NCBI GenBank assembly: GCA_041629655.1 | Contig: JBFKMV010000185.1 | Span: 1 to 9,864 of the forward strand | DNA length: 9,864 nucleotides | Direction: 5' to 3' | Origin: JBFKMV01 sp041629655 | GTDB taxonomy: Bacteria > Acidobacteriota > Polarisedimenticolia > Polarisedimenticolales > Polarisedimenticolaceae | Shown: piece by piece, positions 1 to 7,113 of the stretch | Layout: every line of letters begins with the position of its first letter | Position numbering within the stretch: the first letter of the stretch is position 1 | Program-made: the position numbers and the translations under genes | Notes under the pieces: model-generated | Told to the model about the DNA's origin: nothing | What the model saw: only the letters and a program-made list of their open reading frames with translations | The model's database searches: none

Positions 1-1425
1 GATCTTCCACAGCTCGCCGGACGAGGCAAAGTAGATGAACCCGTCCGGGGCCCAGGTGGCGGCGATCGGGAAGGCGGCGAACGTGCCGATCTCCACGGGC
101 GGACCTCCCCCGAGGTTGGCCTTCCAGAACCCCTCGGTGGTCACGAAGCCCAGCCAGTCGCCGTCCGGCGCGAAGAACGGCAGCCGGGCGCTGTTCGTGC
201 CCGCGATCGGCCGGGCCTCGAAGTCGTCCAGGTCACGTACGTAGAGCAGGTCGTCGGTTCCACCCGCACCGACGCTGACGACCCGGCGCCCGTCGGGCGA
301 GATCGCGAGCAGCCGCCCGTCGCCCTGGCGCTGCGAGCCGCTGTAGGGGCTGTGCAACACGAAGCGGCCGACCTGCGGCTCGGGGGTGCGCTGCGGCATC
401 AACGCCACGACGAGGCTCGCCACGGCAACCACCCCCGCGACCGCGGCAAGCAGCCAGGGCAGCCTCCGGCTACCGCCGCTCGCCGGCCCGGCGACCGGCG
501 CCGTGCTTGCCGCGTCCTCGTCCTGCGCCCCCGACAGCACGTCGGACAGCGCCACGCGGGCCTCGCCGATGTCGCGCAGCCGCCGATGGGTCTCGCGGTC
601 CAGGCAGCGGCGCAGCAGTCGCCGCAACGCCAGGGGCACGTCCTGCGACAGGACGTTCCAGTCGATGGTCGTGCGCAGCACGTCGGCCAGCGTGTGCGAG
701 ACCGTCTCGCCCTCGAACAGCCGCCGGCCGGCCAGCATCTCGTACAGCACCACGCCGAAAGACCATACGTCGCAGCGCTTGTCGACCGGCTGTCCCGAGG
801 CCTGCTCGGGGCTCATGTACGCGGCGGTACCCAGGATCATCCCGGCCCGGGTCCCCATCGACGTCAGGGTCGGCGACAACGACGCGTCCTGCGACCCCGG
901 CGCCGCGGCCTCGAACGCCTTGGCCAGCCCGAAGTCGAGCACCTTGACCTTGCCGTCGGCCGTGACGCGGATGTTGGCCGGCTTGAGGTCGCGGTGGATC
1001 ACGCCGTTCTCGTGCGCCCCCTCCAGCGCCTCCGCCACCTGCAGCGCGATCCGCGCCGACTCCTCGACCGGCAACGGACCGCGCGCCAGCCGTGCCGTCA
1101 GGTCTTCTCCCGGGACCAGCTCCATGGCCAGAAAGCGCACGCCGTCGCTCTCGTGCAGCCCGTACACGGCGGCGATGTTCGGGTGGTTGAGCGAGGCGAG
1201 CAGCTTGGCCTCGCGCTCGAACCGCGCCAGGCGCTCCTCGTCGTGGGCGACCGCCTCCGGCAGCACCTTGATCGCCACCTCGCGGTCGAGCGTCGTGTCG
1301 ACGGCCTTCCACACCACGCCCATCCCGCCCTCGCCGATCTTGTCGACGAGGCGGTAGTGCAGGATCTGCTTACCGGATTCCAGGATCACCTTGTGGGTCT
1401 CCGCGCCGTAGGGTCGGCGAACCAT
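1..1425 (-). CDS. Membrane-anchored Ser/Thr protein kinase with C-terminal TolB/PD40-like propeller (3' end beyond window)
   Basis: The first 475 codons of a Hanks-type Ser/Thr kinase are present; the frame is still open at base 1. Kinase motifs in order are the glycine loop GEGGMG (31-36), VAIK with catalytic Lys53, alpha-C Glu72, HRDLKPAN with Asp146, DFG with Asp164 and MSPEQ with Glu207, so the kinase looks active. The domain ends near residue 285. A hydrophobic helix at about 323-343 follows, then a presumed periplasmic part with propeller-type motifs (ISPDGRRVV, FAPDGDW, WAPDGFIYF) typical of WD40-like/PD40 blades. The kinase would be cytoplasmic and the propeller a sensor or scaffold. 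ATG at 1425 lies two bases after the last base of the histidine kinase stop codon. A GTG at 1389 with GGAG nine bases upstream is a serious alternative; it gives the short leader before the kinase domain usual in this family, whereas ATG 1425 has no clear ribosome site. The kinase call is firm; its targets are unknown. Confidence 0.93.
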   Translation of the reverse strand, partial: MVRRPYGAETHKVILESGKQILHYRLVDKIGEGGMGVVWKAVDTTLDREVAIKVLPEAVAHDEERLARFEREAKLLASLNHPNIAAVYGLHESDGVRFLAMELVPGEDLTARLARGPLPVEESARIALQVAEALEGAHENGVIHRDLKPANIRVTADGKVKVLDFGLAKAFEAAAPGSQDASLSPTLTSMGTRAGMILGTAAYMSPEQASGQPVDKRCDVWSFGVVLYEMLAGRRLFEGETVSHTLADVLRTTIDWNVLSQDVPLALRRLLRRCLDRETHRRLRDIGEARVALSDVLSGAQDEDAASTAPVAGPASGGSRRLPWLLAAVAGVVAVASLVVALMPQRTPEPQVGRFVLHSPYSGSQRQGDGRLLAISPDGRRVVSVGAGGTDDLLYVRDLDDFEARPIAGTNSARLPFFAPDGDWLGFVTTEGFWKANLGGGPPVEIGTFAAFPIAATWAPDGFIYFASSGELWKI

Positions 1426-1426
1426 T

Positions 1427-2455
1427 CTACCCGCGAACACCTGCCGGCAGGTCGAAGGTCACCGCCAGGCCCCGCGGGTCCGCGCGGCGGGCCTGCACCG
1501 AGCCGCCGTGGGCCTCGACGGCGCGGCGCACGATCATCAGGCCCAGCCCACCCGCGCCGGTGCGGCGGGAGCGCGAGCGGTCGGCGCGGAAGAACGGCTC
1601 GAACAGCCGCGCCAGGTCGGCTTCCGCGACGCCCGGGCCCTGGTCGGCAACGGTGATCCGGACGCGGTCGTTGTGCCGCTCGGAGGACACTCGCACCTCG
1701 CCGGGGCCGCCGTGGCGCACGGCGTTCTCGAACAGGTTGCCCAGCAGCCGCAGCGCCAGCGCGCGGTCGGCGGCGACGTGTGTCGCGTCGGCGCCGAGGT
1801 CGAGGGCCAGCGTCGTGCCCCGGGTCGCGGCCTCGGCGGCCACGCGGGTCCAGGCCTCGCGGCACAGCTCGGCCAGGTCCAGCGGCTCGGGCGTCAGCGA
1901 CACGGCGCCGAGGTCGATCCGGCTGGCCAGCAACAACTCCTCGACCAGGGCGTCCAGGGCGTCGACGTCGGCCTCGAGCCCGGCGATGCGGTCGGCGCCG
2001 CCCCGGCCCTCACGCAACAGCTCCAGCGAGATCTTCATCCGCGCCAGCGGGGAACGCAGCTCGTGCGACACACCGGCCATCAGCTCGCGTTGTCCGACCA
2101 CCATGTCACGCACGCGGTCGGCCATGGCGTTGAAGCTGCGTCCGATCGCGGCGCCCTCGTCGTTGCCGTGGACCACGACCCGGTGGTCGAGGTCGCCCGC
2201 CGCGATGCGGTCCATCGAGCGGCTCATCCGCCGCAGCGGCGCCGTGACGTAGACCGCCAGACCGACCATCACGATCATCGCTCCGGCCCCAAGCCACAGC
2301 ACGGTCAGCATGAACGCGTCGTGGGCCCGGTGGATGTCGTGTCCTCCCGAGTGGATCACCATCCGCGCGAACAGGTGCAGGGTCAACGAGACGAACGCCA
2401 GCAGCACGACCAGGAACACCGCGGCGATCTTGACGGCCAGCCACCAGGACCTCAT
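1427..2455 (-). CDS. CpxA-like sensor histidine kinase with very short periplasmic loop
   Basis: This 342-residue sensor kinase autophosphorylates on His and passes phosphate to the regulator encoded just upstream. Two membrane helices (about 6-29 and 48-70) enclose a periplasmic loop of only about 18 residues holding four His (35, 39, 42, 45). A HAMP-like segment (about 70-122) follows, then the HisKA motif VSHELRSP with His131, the N box LFENAVRHG (Asn244), G1 box DQGPG (271-275), F box FEPFFR (285-290) and G2 box GAGGLGL (300-306). All catalytic boxes are intact. ATG 2455 was chosen over GTG 2458 because GGGGAG lies five bases before the ATG but only two before the GTG. The ATG shares its first base with the regulator's TGA stop, indicating translational coupling. 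A loop this small cannot form a PAS or Cache fold, so sensing probably uses the membrane, bound metal or a partner such as the Spy-like protein of the same cluster. The signal is inferred, not shown. Confidence 0.95.
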   Translation of the reverse strand: MRSWWLAVKIAAVFLVVLLAFVSLTLHLFARMVIHSGGHDIHRAHDAFMLTVLWLGAGAMIVMVGLAVYVTAPLRRMSRSMDRIAAGDLDHRVVVHGNDEGAAIGRSFNAMADRVRDMVVGQRELMAGVSHELRSPLARMKISLELLREGRGGADRIAGLEADVDALDALVEELLLASRIDLGAVSLTPEPLDLAELCREAWTRVAAEAATRGTTLALDLGADATHVAADRALALRLLGNLFENAVRHGGPGEVRVSSERHNDRVRITVADQGPGVAEADLARLFEPFFRADRSRSRRTGAGGLGLMIVRRAVEAHGGSVQARRADPRGLAVTFDLPAGVRG

Positions 2456-3168
2456 CACGGCTCCCCGCGGACGAGCTGGTAGCCGACGCCGCGCACCGTC
2501 TTGAGCAGCGCGGGTCGCCGCGGGTTGTCCCCGATTTTCTGCCGGATCCGGCTGACGTGGACGTCCACCGCGCGCTCCTCGGCGGCCCAGCCCTCGCCGT
2601 GCACCCGGGCCAGGAGCTGCTCGCGCGACAGCACGCGCCCGGCGCTCGCCGCCAGGGCGTGCAGGATCTCGAACTCCGCGGTGGTCAGCTCCACGGGCTC
2701 GCCGCGGACCGTCACCGTCCGCGAGGCGGCGTCGACCGTGAGTGGTCCCACGCGCAGCAGCGGCGTGTCGGACGGCGGCTCGTCGGCCTCGCTGCGGCGC
2801 AGGATGGCACGGATGCGCGCCAGCAGCTCACGGGCGTTGAACGGCTTGGGCAGGTAGTCGTCGGCCCCCATCTCGAGACCGACGATGCGGTCGGTCTCGT
2901 CACCCCGGGCGGTCAGCATCAGGATCGGCACGCGACTGGCGCGCCGCACGCGCCGGCAGACCTCGAGCCCGTCGATGCCGGGCAGCATCAGGTCGAGGAT
3001 CACCAGATCCGGCCGCGTCGACAGGGCCGCGGCGACGCCGGCCTCGCCGTCGTGCGCCGCCGCGACCTCGAAGCCGTGCGTTTCCAGGTAATCCCGCGTC
3101 AACGCAACGAGCTTCTCGTCGTCGTCGATCATCAACAGGCGTGTCGCCCCCGCTCCCACGCTGCCCAT
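2455..3168 (-). CDS. OmpR/PhoB-family DNA-binding response regulator
   Basis: This 237-residue protein has an N-terminal receiver domain (about 10-124) with acidic cluster DDD (15-17), phosphoacceptor Asp59 in LVILDLMLPG, Thr86 in LTA and Lys108 in KPF, all expected for a functional receiver. After a short linker comes a winged-helix DNA-binding domain (about 138-234) with the family pattern LTTAEFEILHAL, SREQLL, VDVHVSRIRQKI and LKTVRGVGYQL. It should bind tandem direct repeats as a dimer once phosphorylated by the downstream histidine kinase, whose start overlaps this gene's stop. The start is uncertain: ATG 3168 is the longest choice but has no clear ribosome site, and GTG 3159 or ATG 3132 would trim only residues before the receiver core. 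The gap to the upstream Spy-like gene is 43 bases with no convincing terminator, so the genes are probably co-transcribed. The likely role is control of an envelope-stress or metal-response regulon that includes its own operon. Confidence 0.95.
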   Translation of the reverse strand: MGSVGAGATRLLMIDDDEKLVALTRDYLETHGFEVAAAHDGEAGVAAALSTRPDLVILDLMLPGIDGLEVCRRVRRASRVPILMLTARGDETDRIVGLEMGADDYLPKPFNARELLARIRAILRRSEADEPPSDTPLLRVGPLTVDAASRTVTVRGEPVELTTAEFEILHALAASAGRVLSREQLLARVHGEGWAAEERAVDVHVSRIRQKIGDNPRRPALLKTVRGVGYQLVRGEP

Positions 3169-3211
3169 TCGATCACATTTCGCGTCCGCGCGGGAGCGGG
3201 GCGACCGGCGA

Positions 3212-3727
3212 TCAACGACCGTGGCCGTGCTGTCCCGGAGGGCCCGCCTGGAGGTGGCGCAGCAGCATCTCGCGCTGCTCCGCGTTCAGCCCGTTGATCA
3301 GCGCGATCATCTCGTCGGTCACCGCGTAGGCCGTGCCGCGGATCTGATCGACGTGTTCGTCGATCAACGCGCGGATCTCGAGGGCCTCGATCCGCCCTGC
3401 TTCCAGCTGGGCCACCAGCCGGTCGTGCAAGGCCGCCATGTCGGCGGGGTCGCGTCCGCCGTGGTTCTCGAGCAGCGCGTGGATCTTTTCCAGACGGCCG
3501 GCCTGCTCCGGGGTGAGCTGCAGCTGCTCGATCAGCTCGCTCATCGGGTTGTGATGGTGCCCGCCGCCGTGGAAGTGGCGCGCCAGCATCTCGTGGAAGT
3601 GGTGCAGCACCCCTTCCCCGCGCTCCTCGGAGCCGGCGCGGGCGGTGGTCATGAAGCTGAGGGTCAGCGCCCCGGCCAGCGCGATGGCGGCGACGAGCGC
3701 CACGATCCCGAACGTACTCTTGGTCAT
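3212..3727 (-). CDS. His-rich Spy/CpxP-like (heavy-metal resistor/LTXXQ type) periplasmic protein
   Basis: This 171-residue protein is probably exported. An N-terminal hydrophobic stretch ends in a signal-peptidase site after Ala31 (TARA|GS). The mature part begins with a His-rich segment (residues 42-59, eight His, including HFHGGGHHH), then is almost all helix and charged. LTPEQ at 71-75 and LNAEQREML at 147-155 match the LTXXQ pattern of Spy, CpxP, ZraP and CnrX-like proteins. Those are periplasmic chaperones or metal-binding partners that often repress or tune a neighbouring two-component system; here the regulator and sensor lie directly downstream. The start is well supported by GGGAGGA seven bases before the ATG. 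The His cluster suggests zinc, copper or nickel binding; this is inference. Membership of the broad Spy/CpxP/heavy-metal-resistor group is likely; the exact subfamily is not decidable by eye. Confidence 0.85.
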   Translation of the reverse strand: MTKSTFGIVALVAAIALAGALTLSFMTTARAGSEERGEGVLHHFHEMLARHFHGGGHHHNPMSELIEQLQLTPEQAGRLEKIHALLENHGGRDPADMAALHDRLVAQLEAGRIEALEIRALIDEHVDQIRGTAYAVTDEMIALINGLNAEQREMLLRHLQAGPPGQHGHGR

Positions 3728-3734
3728 GCGCGAG

Positions 3735-3741
3735 TCCTCCC
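3735..3741 (-). promoter_or_regulatory. Strong ribosome binding site of the Spy-like gene
   Basis: GGGAGGA read on the minus strand lies seven bases before the ATG at 3727. It is among the best Shine-Dalgarno matches in the window and fixes the start of the Spy-like gene. Such strength fits a first gene of an operon whose periplasmic product is needed in larger amounts than the regulator and sensor that follow. Confidence 0.7.
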
Positions 3742-3764
3742 TGATGGTGGTTCATCGAGAGGAT

Positions 3765-3782
3765 GCGACATGGGCTTGTCGC
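3765..3782. repeat. Short perfect inverted repeat in the leader of the Spy-like gene
   Basis: GCGACA and TGTCGC form a perfect six-base inverted repeat around a six-base centre. It starts 38 bases upstream of the Spy-like start codon, in the only sizeable gap of the operon region. It could be an operator half-site pair or a small hairpin in the 5' leader of the transcript. A six-base pair can arise by chance in GC-rich DNA, so this is a weak call. Confidence 0.35.
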
Positions 3783-3816
3783 GTGGGTGTGGCGTTTGCT
3801 GCAGTCGGTGAACGAT

Positions 3817-3834
3817 TGTTACGGAATGTTGCGG
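3817..3834. promoter_or_regulatory. Candidate response-regulator binding site: tandem 8-bp direct repeat, 10-bp period
   Basis: On the plus strand TGTTACGG and TGTTGCGG occur ten bases apart, differing at one position. OmpR-family regulators are known to bind two direct repeats spaced about one helical turn. The site is about 90 bases upstream of the Spy-like start, in the gap before the operon encoding an OmpR-type regulator, so autoregulation is a natural reading. It partly overlaps an imperfect palindrome, GTGAACGATTGTTAC at 3808-3822. No convincing -35/-10 pair was found beside it. Function is inferred from position and spacing only. Confidence 0.4.
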
Positions 3835-3841
3835 GGGCGAC

Positions 3842-6490
3842 CTACTCCCCGACCAGGCGCACGAATCGCGGATGCTCACGGATCGGGTCCCACGTCGGGT
3901 CGACCCTGAGGTAGGGCCTCGAGACGAACCCGGGCCGGTCGAGCAGGAATTCCAGGCGATCGATCGCCAGGTCCGGCTCGCCGACCACGGCGTAGATCTC
4001 GGCCAGCTCGAGCACGCGCCGCGCACCCCGCAGGGCCTCCTTCTCGTAGGGCAGCATCTCCACGCCGCGCAGCCCGTGGCGCACCGCCTCCTGCTTGCGG
4101 CCGAGCCGCGCCAGGACCAGCCCCAGCGCGCTCGGGATCCGCTCGTCGTCGGGGCACTCCCGGGCGCGCGCTTCAAGCACGACCCGCGCCGCCTCGTAGC
4201 GTTCCCGCGCGGCCCGGGTGTCCCCGGCCAGGCGGTGCAGCAAGGCCTCGATCATCGCCCGCGGGTAGTACGAGTACTGGTCGTCGATCGGCGCTTCCCC
4301 GGGATACGAATTCAGCCTTTCCCGTGCGGCTGCGACATCGTGCCGGATGATGGCCAGCCTGAACATGATGTCGGTCAGGTCCTTTTCCGTCAGGTTCAGC
4401 TCGAGACCCTTCCGGACGATCTCCCGAGCGGCGGGTACGTCGCCACTGGCCAGCAGCCGGATGTTGGCCCGTGCGGCGTAGGCGTTGCTGTTGGCCGGGT
4501 TGAGCTCGAGCAACCGCACGAGCTGCCGGTCGGCCTCGTCGTACTCGCGCACCAGCATCAGCGTGAACGCAACCGCCTCGACGCTGACCAGATCCCGGGG
4601 GTTCAGCTCGGCGGCCCGCCGGAACATCGCCAGCGCCTCGTCCATCTTTCCCTGGCGGCGCTTGACGAAGCCGATGCCGGAGACGACCTGGGAGTTGTTG
4701 GGCAGCGCCTGCGCGGCCGCGGCGAATTCCTCCAGCGCGCGCTCGTACTCCAGGAAACCCCAGTAGTGGTAGTAACCGCGCGCGATCCGGGTCTCGCCGA
4801 GGCCGGGTGACAGACGCTCGGCGGCTTCGATCGCGTTCCAGGCCCGCTCCAGCCGCTCCGGCGAGCGGTCCCAGTGCTGCCAGTACGCCTGGGTGTGCAG
4901 CGTGCCGAGGTACGCCCACGCTTCCGCGAACTCCGGGTCGAGCGCGACCGCCCGCTCCATCATCTGCATCGCGATGCTCTGGTCGGATTGGGCCTCGCTG
5001 CGCGATGCGTAATCGAGCCCGCGCAGGTAGGTCTCGTAGGCCTCGAGGTTTTCGGTCGGACGGTTCTCGAGCTGCCGCTGTTCCTCGGCAGTCAGCCGGG
5101 CGCGCAGCGCGGCGACGATCTGGCCGGCCACGTCCTCCTGGATGTCGAAGATGTTGCCGGTGGTCAGCTCGCGGTCGTAGCTCTCGGCCCACAGGCTCTC
5201 GTCGTTACGCGCGTTGACCAGCTGCGCGTTGAGCCGCACGCGGTTGCCGGCGCGCTGGACGCTGCCCTCGAGCACGTTGGCCACACCGAGCTCGTCGGCG
5301 ATCTGGCGCAGGTTCTTGGTCGTGTCGCGGTACTCCATCACCGACGTTCGCGAGATGACCTTCAACGCGCCGACCTTGGACAGCCGGATCAGCAGGTCGT
5401 TGTGGATCCCGCTGCTGAACTCGACGCTCTCCGCGTCGGAACCGACGCTGGTGAACGGCAGGACCGCGATCGAGGGTTCGATCGCCGTCCCGCTCGCGGT
5501 CGGCGCGACGCCGGAGCGGGGCCACAGCAGCACCGCCAGCGCCACGACGGCCACGATCCCGCCCAGTACGGCCCCGGCCAGCAGCCGGCGCCCCGGCGGT
5601 CGCCGCGCCGGCGCCGCGGCCAGCTCCGTCGTCGTTTCCGTCTTCAGCTGCAACAGGTCGTTGCGCAGCTCCTTCGCCGCCTGGTACCGCAGCTCGGGGT
5701 CCTTGTTCAGGCACCGGCTCACGATGCGGCCGAGGTGGCGCGGCAGCGCGGGCTTGAGGTCTCCGATCGGTTGCGGCGTGTCCCGGATGATCGACGTGAT
5801 CGTCGAGATCGGGGTGTCGCCGACGAACGGCGTCTGTCCCGTGGCCAGCTGGTACAGCACGACGCCGAGCGAGAACACGTCGGACCGCGCGTCGACCGGC
5901 TTCCCCTCCGCCTGCTCGGGCGACATGTAGGACACGGTCCCCAGGATCTTGCCCTCCGCGGTCACGGCGGTACGAGTCGCGGTGTCGAGGGCCGTTGCCG
6001 GCGACGGCGCCGCCAGCTTGGCCAGGCCGAAGTCCAGCACCTTGAGGTGCCCGTCGTGCGTGAGCATCACGTTGTCCGGCTTGACGTCGCGGTGCGTGAT
6101 GCCCTGCTGGTGCGCCGCCGCCAGCGCCTCGGCGAGCGGAAGCGCGATCTCGAGGAACGGCTCGAGCGCCAGGCCGTCGGCCGGAATCAGCTCCGTGAGC
6201 TTGTTCCCCTCGATCAGCTCCATGGTGATGAAAGCCGTTCCCTCGGATTCCTCGACGGAGTGGATCGTGACGATGTTGGGGTGGTTGAGCGCCGCGATCG
6301 CCTGCGCCTCGCGTTCGAAGCGGGCGCGGCGGGCGGGGTCGGCGGCCATCGCCTCGGGCAGCGTCTTGAGCGCGACCTTGCGGTGGAGCCGCGTGTCCTC
6401 GGCGATCCAGACCTCGCCCATCCCGCCCTTGCCCAGGGCGGCGACGACACGGTAGTGGCCGAGTTGCTTGCCGATCATGACCACCGTCAT
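3842..6490 (-). CDS. Ser/Thr protein kinase with membrane helix, FlgO-like domain and TPR repeats
   Basis: This complete 882-residue protein has an N-terminal Hanks-type kinase domain: glycine loop GKGGMG (20-25), VALK with Lys42, Glu61, HRDVKPDN with Asp135, DFG with Asp153, and MSPEQ with Glu192, all intact. A Pro/Arg-rich linker leads to one membrane helix (about 303-323). Outside lies a FlgO/TolB-N-like domain (about 338-462) starting IAVLPFTSVG and containing ADELGVANVLEGSV and VRLNAQLVNA, then helical TPR-like repeats (about 484-840) and a short tail WDPIREHPRF frequent in this group. The kinase would be cytoplasmic and the TPRs periplasmic for protein contacts; substrates are unknown. 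ATG 6490 is the longest start; ATG 6478, giving MIGKQLGHYRVV, is equally plausible and closer to typical family starts. It begins 20 bases after the YoeB stop with no terminator between, so read-through from the toxin-antitoxin operon is possible. Confidence 0.95.
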   Translation of the reverse strand: MTVVMIGKQLGHYRVVAALGKGGMGEVWIAEDTRLHRKVALKTLPEAMAADPARRARFEREAQAIAALNHPNIVTIHSVEESEGTAFITMELIEGNKLTELIPADGLALEPFLEIALPLAEALAAAHQQGITHRDVKPDNVMLTHDGHLKVLDFGLAKLAAPSPATALDTATRTAVTAEGKILGTVSYMSPEQAEGKPVDARSDVFSLGVVLYQLATGQTPFVGDTPISTITSIIRDTPQPIGDLKPALPRHLGRIVSRCLNKDPELRYQAAKELRNDLLQLKTETTTELAAAPARRPPGRRLLAGAVLGGIVAVVALAVLLWPRSGVAPTASGTAIEPSIAVLPFTSVGSDAESVEFSSGIHNDLLIRLSKVGALKVISRTSVMEYRDTTKNLRQIADELGVANVLEGSVQRAGNRVRLNAQLVNARNDESLWAESYDRELTTGNIFDIQEDVAGQIVAALRARLTAEEQRQLENRPTENLEAYETYLRGLDYASRSEAQSDQSIAMQMMERAVALDPEFAEAWAYLGTLHTQAYWQHWDRSPERLERAWNAIEAAERLSPGLGETRIARGYYHYWGFLEYERALEEFAAAAQALPNNSQVVSGIGFVKRRQGKMDEALAMFRRAAELNPRDLVSVEAVAFTLMLVREYDEADRQLVRLLELNPANSNAYAARANIRLLASGDVPAAREIVRKGLELNLTEKDLTDIMFRLAIIRHDVAAARERLNSYPGEAPIDDQYSYYPRAMIEALLHRLAGDTRAARERYEAARVVLEARARECPDDERIPSALGLVLARLGRKQEAVRHGLRGVEMLPYEKEALRGARRVLELAEIYAVVGEPDLAIDRLEFLLDRPGFVSRPYLRVDPTWDPIREHPRFVRLVGE

Positions 6491-6510
6491 CGTACCGCAG
6501 GACCGGGACG

Positions 6511-6804
6511 TCAGTAGTGGTAGCGCGCCTGCAGAAAGTCCACCCGCTCGTCCCGTACCAGGTACACCAGCCGGTGCTCCTGGGTGATGCGCCGGGACCA
6601 GCAGCCTTGGAGGTAGAACTTGAGCGGCTCGGGCTTGCCGATGCCGGCGGCGGGGTCGCGGAGCGTAGCCGCAACCAGGTCGAGCACGCGCAGGGCGACC
6701 TTGCGGTCGGTGCGGACCCAGTGACGGAGGTCTTCCAGGAACTCGGGGTGGAAGACGGCCAGGCGGGTCGCGGGGGCGGCTCGCGAGCGTCTACGTCGGC
6801 TCAA
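6511..6804 (-). CDS. yoeB: YoeB/Txe-family toxin (ribosome-dependent mRNA endonuclease)
   Basis: This 97-residue protein belongs to the RelE-superfamily toxin YoeB, which binds the ribosome and cuts mRNA in the A site, arresting translation when its antitoxin is lost. Family signatures are clear: EFLEDLRHWVRTD, GIGKPEPLK, WSRRITQEHRLVY and the C-terminal RYHY. By comparison with E. coli YoeB, the key residues Glu46, Arg65, His83 and Tyr84 correspond to Glu59, Arg78, His96 and Tyr97 here, so the toxin looks catalytically intact. The start is TTG at 6804, supported by GGAG eight bases upstream and by the absence of any later ATG, GTG or TTG before the conserved part. It overlaps the antitoxin gene by 14 bases. 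The resulting leader is unusually arginine-rich (RRRRSR) and longer than in typical YoeB proteins, a product of the overlap. Confidence 0.95.
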   Translation of the reverse strand: MSRRRRSRAAPATRLAVFHPEFLEDLRHWVRTDRKVALRVLDLVAATLRDPAAGIGKPEPLKFYLQGCWSRRITQEHRLVYLVRDERVDFLQARYHY

Positions 6805-7075
6805 GACCCAGGCTCCGGCGCAGCTCTTCCAGCGACGACGGAGCCGGCTTGCCTCCCAGCGCGCGCTCCAGCGCCGCGGCCAGACGGCTGGCGTTGCGCG
6901 GCGAGCGCAGCAGGTGCGCGGTCTCGAGCAGCGAGTTCAGCTCGGCCTCGGAGATCAGCGCGACGTTCTCGCCGTTGCGCCGCTCGATCACGTACGGCTC
7001 GCGCGTCTCGGCGACGGTGTCGCAGAGGCTGGCCAGCTTCGCGCGGGCCTTCGTGTAGGTCGTTCGGTTGGCCAT
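6791..7075 (-). CDS. yefM: YefM/Phd-family antitoxin
   Basis: This 94-residue antitoxin is the partner of the YoeB toxin encoded just downstream. The N-terminal Phd/YefM fold (ANRTTYTKARAKLASLCD, REPYVIERRNGENVALIS, EAELNSLLETAHLLRSP) binds DNA as a dimer; the C-terminal part (from about residue 60) should wrap the toxin and neutralise it. The start is ATG 7075, with GAGGAG five bases upstream. An in-frame ATG at 7111 would add 12 residues but lies inside the operator palindrome and is very unlikely to be used. YefM with YoeB represses its own promoter, and the matching operator is visible immediately upstream. The stop lies inside the toxin gene, which favours translational coupling. Confidence 0.95.
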   Translation of the reverse strand: MANRTTYTKARAKLASLCDTVAETREPYVIERRNGENVALISEAELNSLLETAHLLRSPRNASRLAAALERALGGKPAPSSLEELRRSLGLEPT

Positions 7076-7088
7076 GGGCCCTCCTCGG

Positions 7089-7113
7089 ACATGTACAGTT
7101 ATACTGTACATGT
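7089..7113. promoter_or_regulatory. YefM-YoeB operator: perfect 11-bp palindrome with two TGTACA cores
   Basis: ACATGTACAGT and ACTGTACATGT form perfect 11-base arms around a 3-base centre. Each arm contains TGTACA (7092-7097 and 7105-7110), 13 bp apart. TGTACA is the known core of the yefM-yoeB operator in Escherichia coli, where it occurs in adjacent long and short palindromes. Position just upstream of the antitoxin ribosome site and overlap with the probable -10 region fit autorepression by the toxin-antitoxin complex. Confidence 0.88.

Noticed and set aside
1508..2482. Long plus-strand open frame opposite the histidine kinase
   Set aside because: Its translation is low-complexity and lacks any recognisable domain, while the opposite strand encodes a kinase with every expected motif. 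Such antisense frames are common in GC-rich DNA.
3169..3211. Possible terminator between the Spy-like gene and the response regulator
   Set aside because: The sequence is GC-rich with small self-complementary pieces such as CCGCGCGG, but no stable stem with a loop and no T-run on the minus strand.
4874..6517. 547-codon plus-strand open frame opposite the FlgO/TPR kinase
   Set aside because: It is a shadow of the kinase gene with Arg/Val/Gln/Asp/Leu-rich noise composition and no motif; the minus-strand reading explains the region completely.
7076..7111. Upstream ATG at 7111 as antitoxin start
   Set aside because: It falls inside the operator palindrome and promoter -10 region, so the message would not include it; ATG 7075 has a good ribosome site and gives the normal YefM length.
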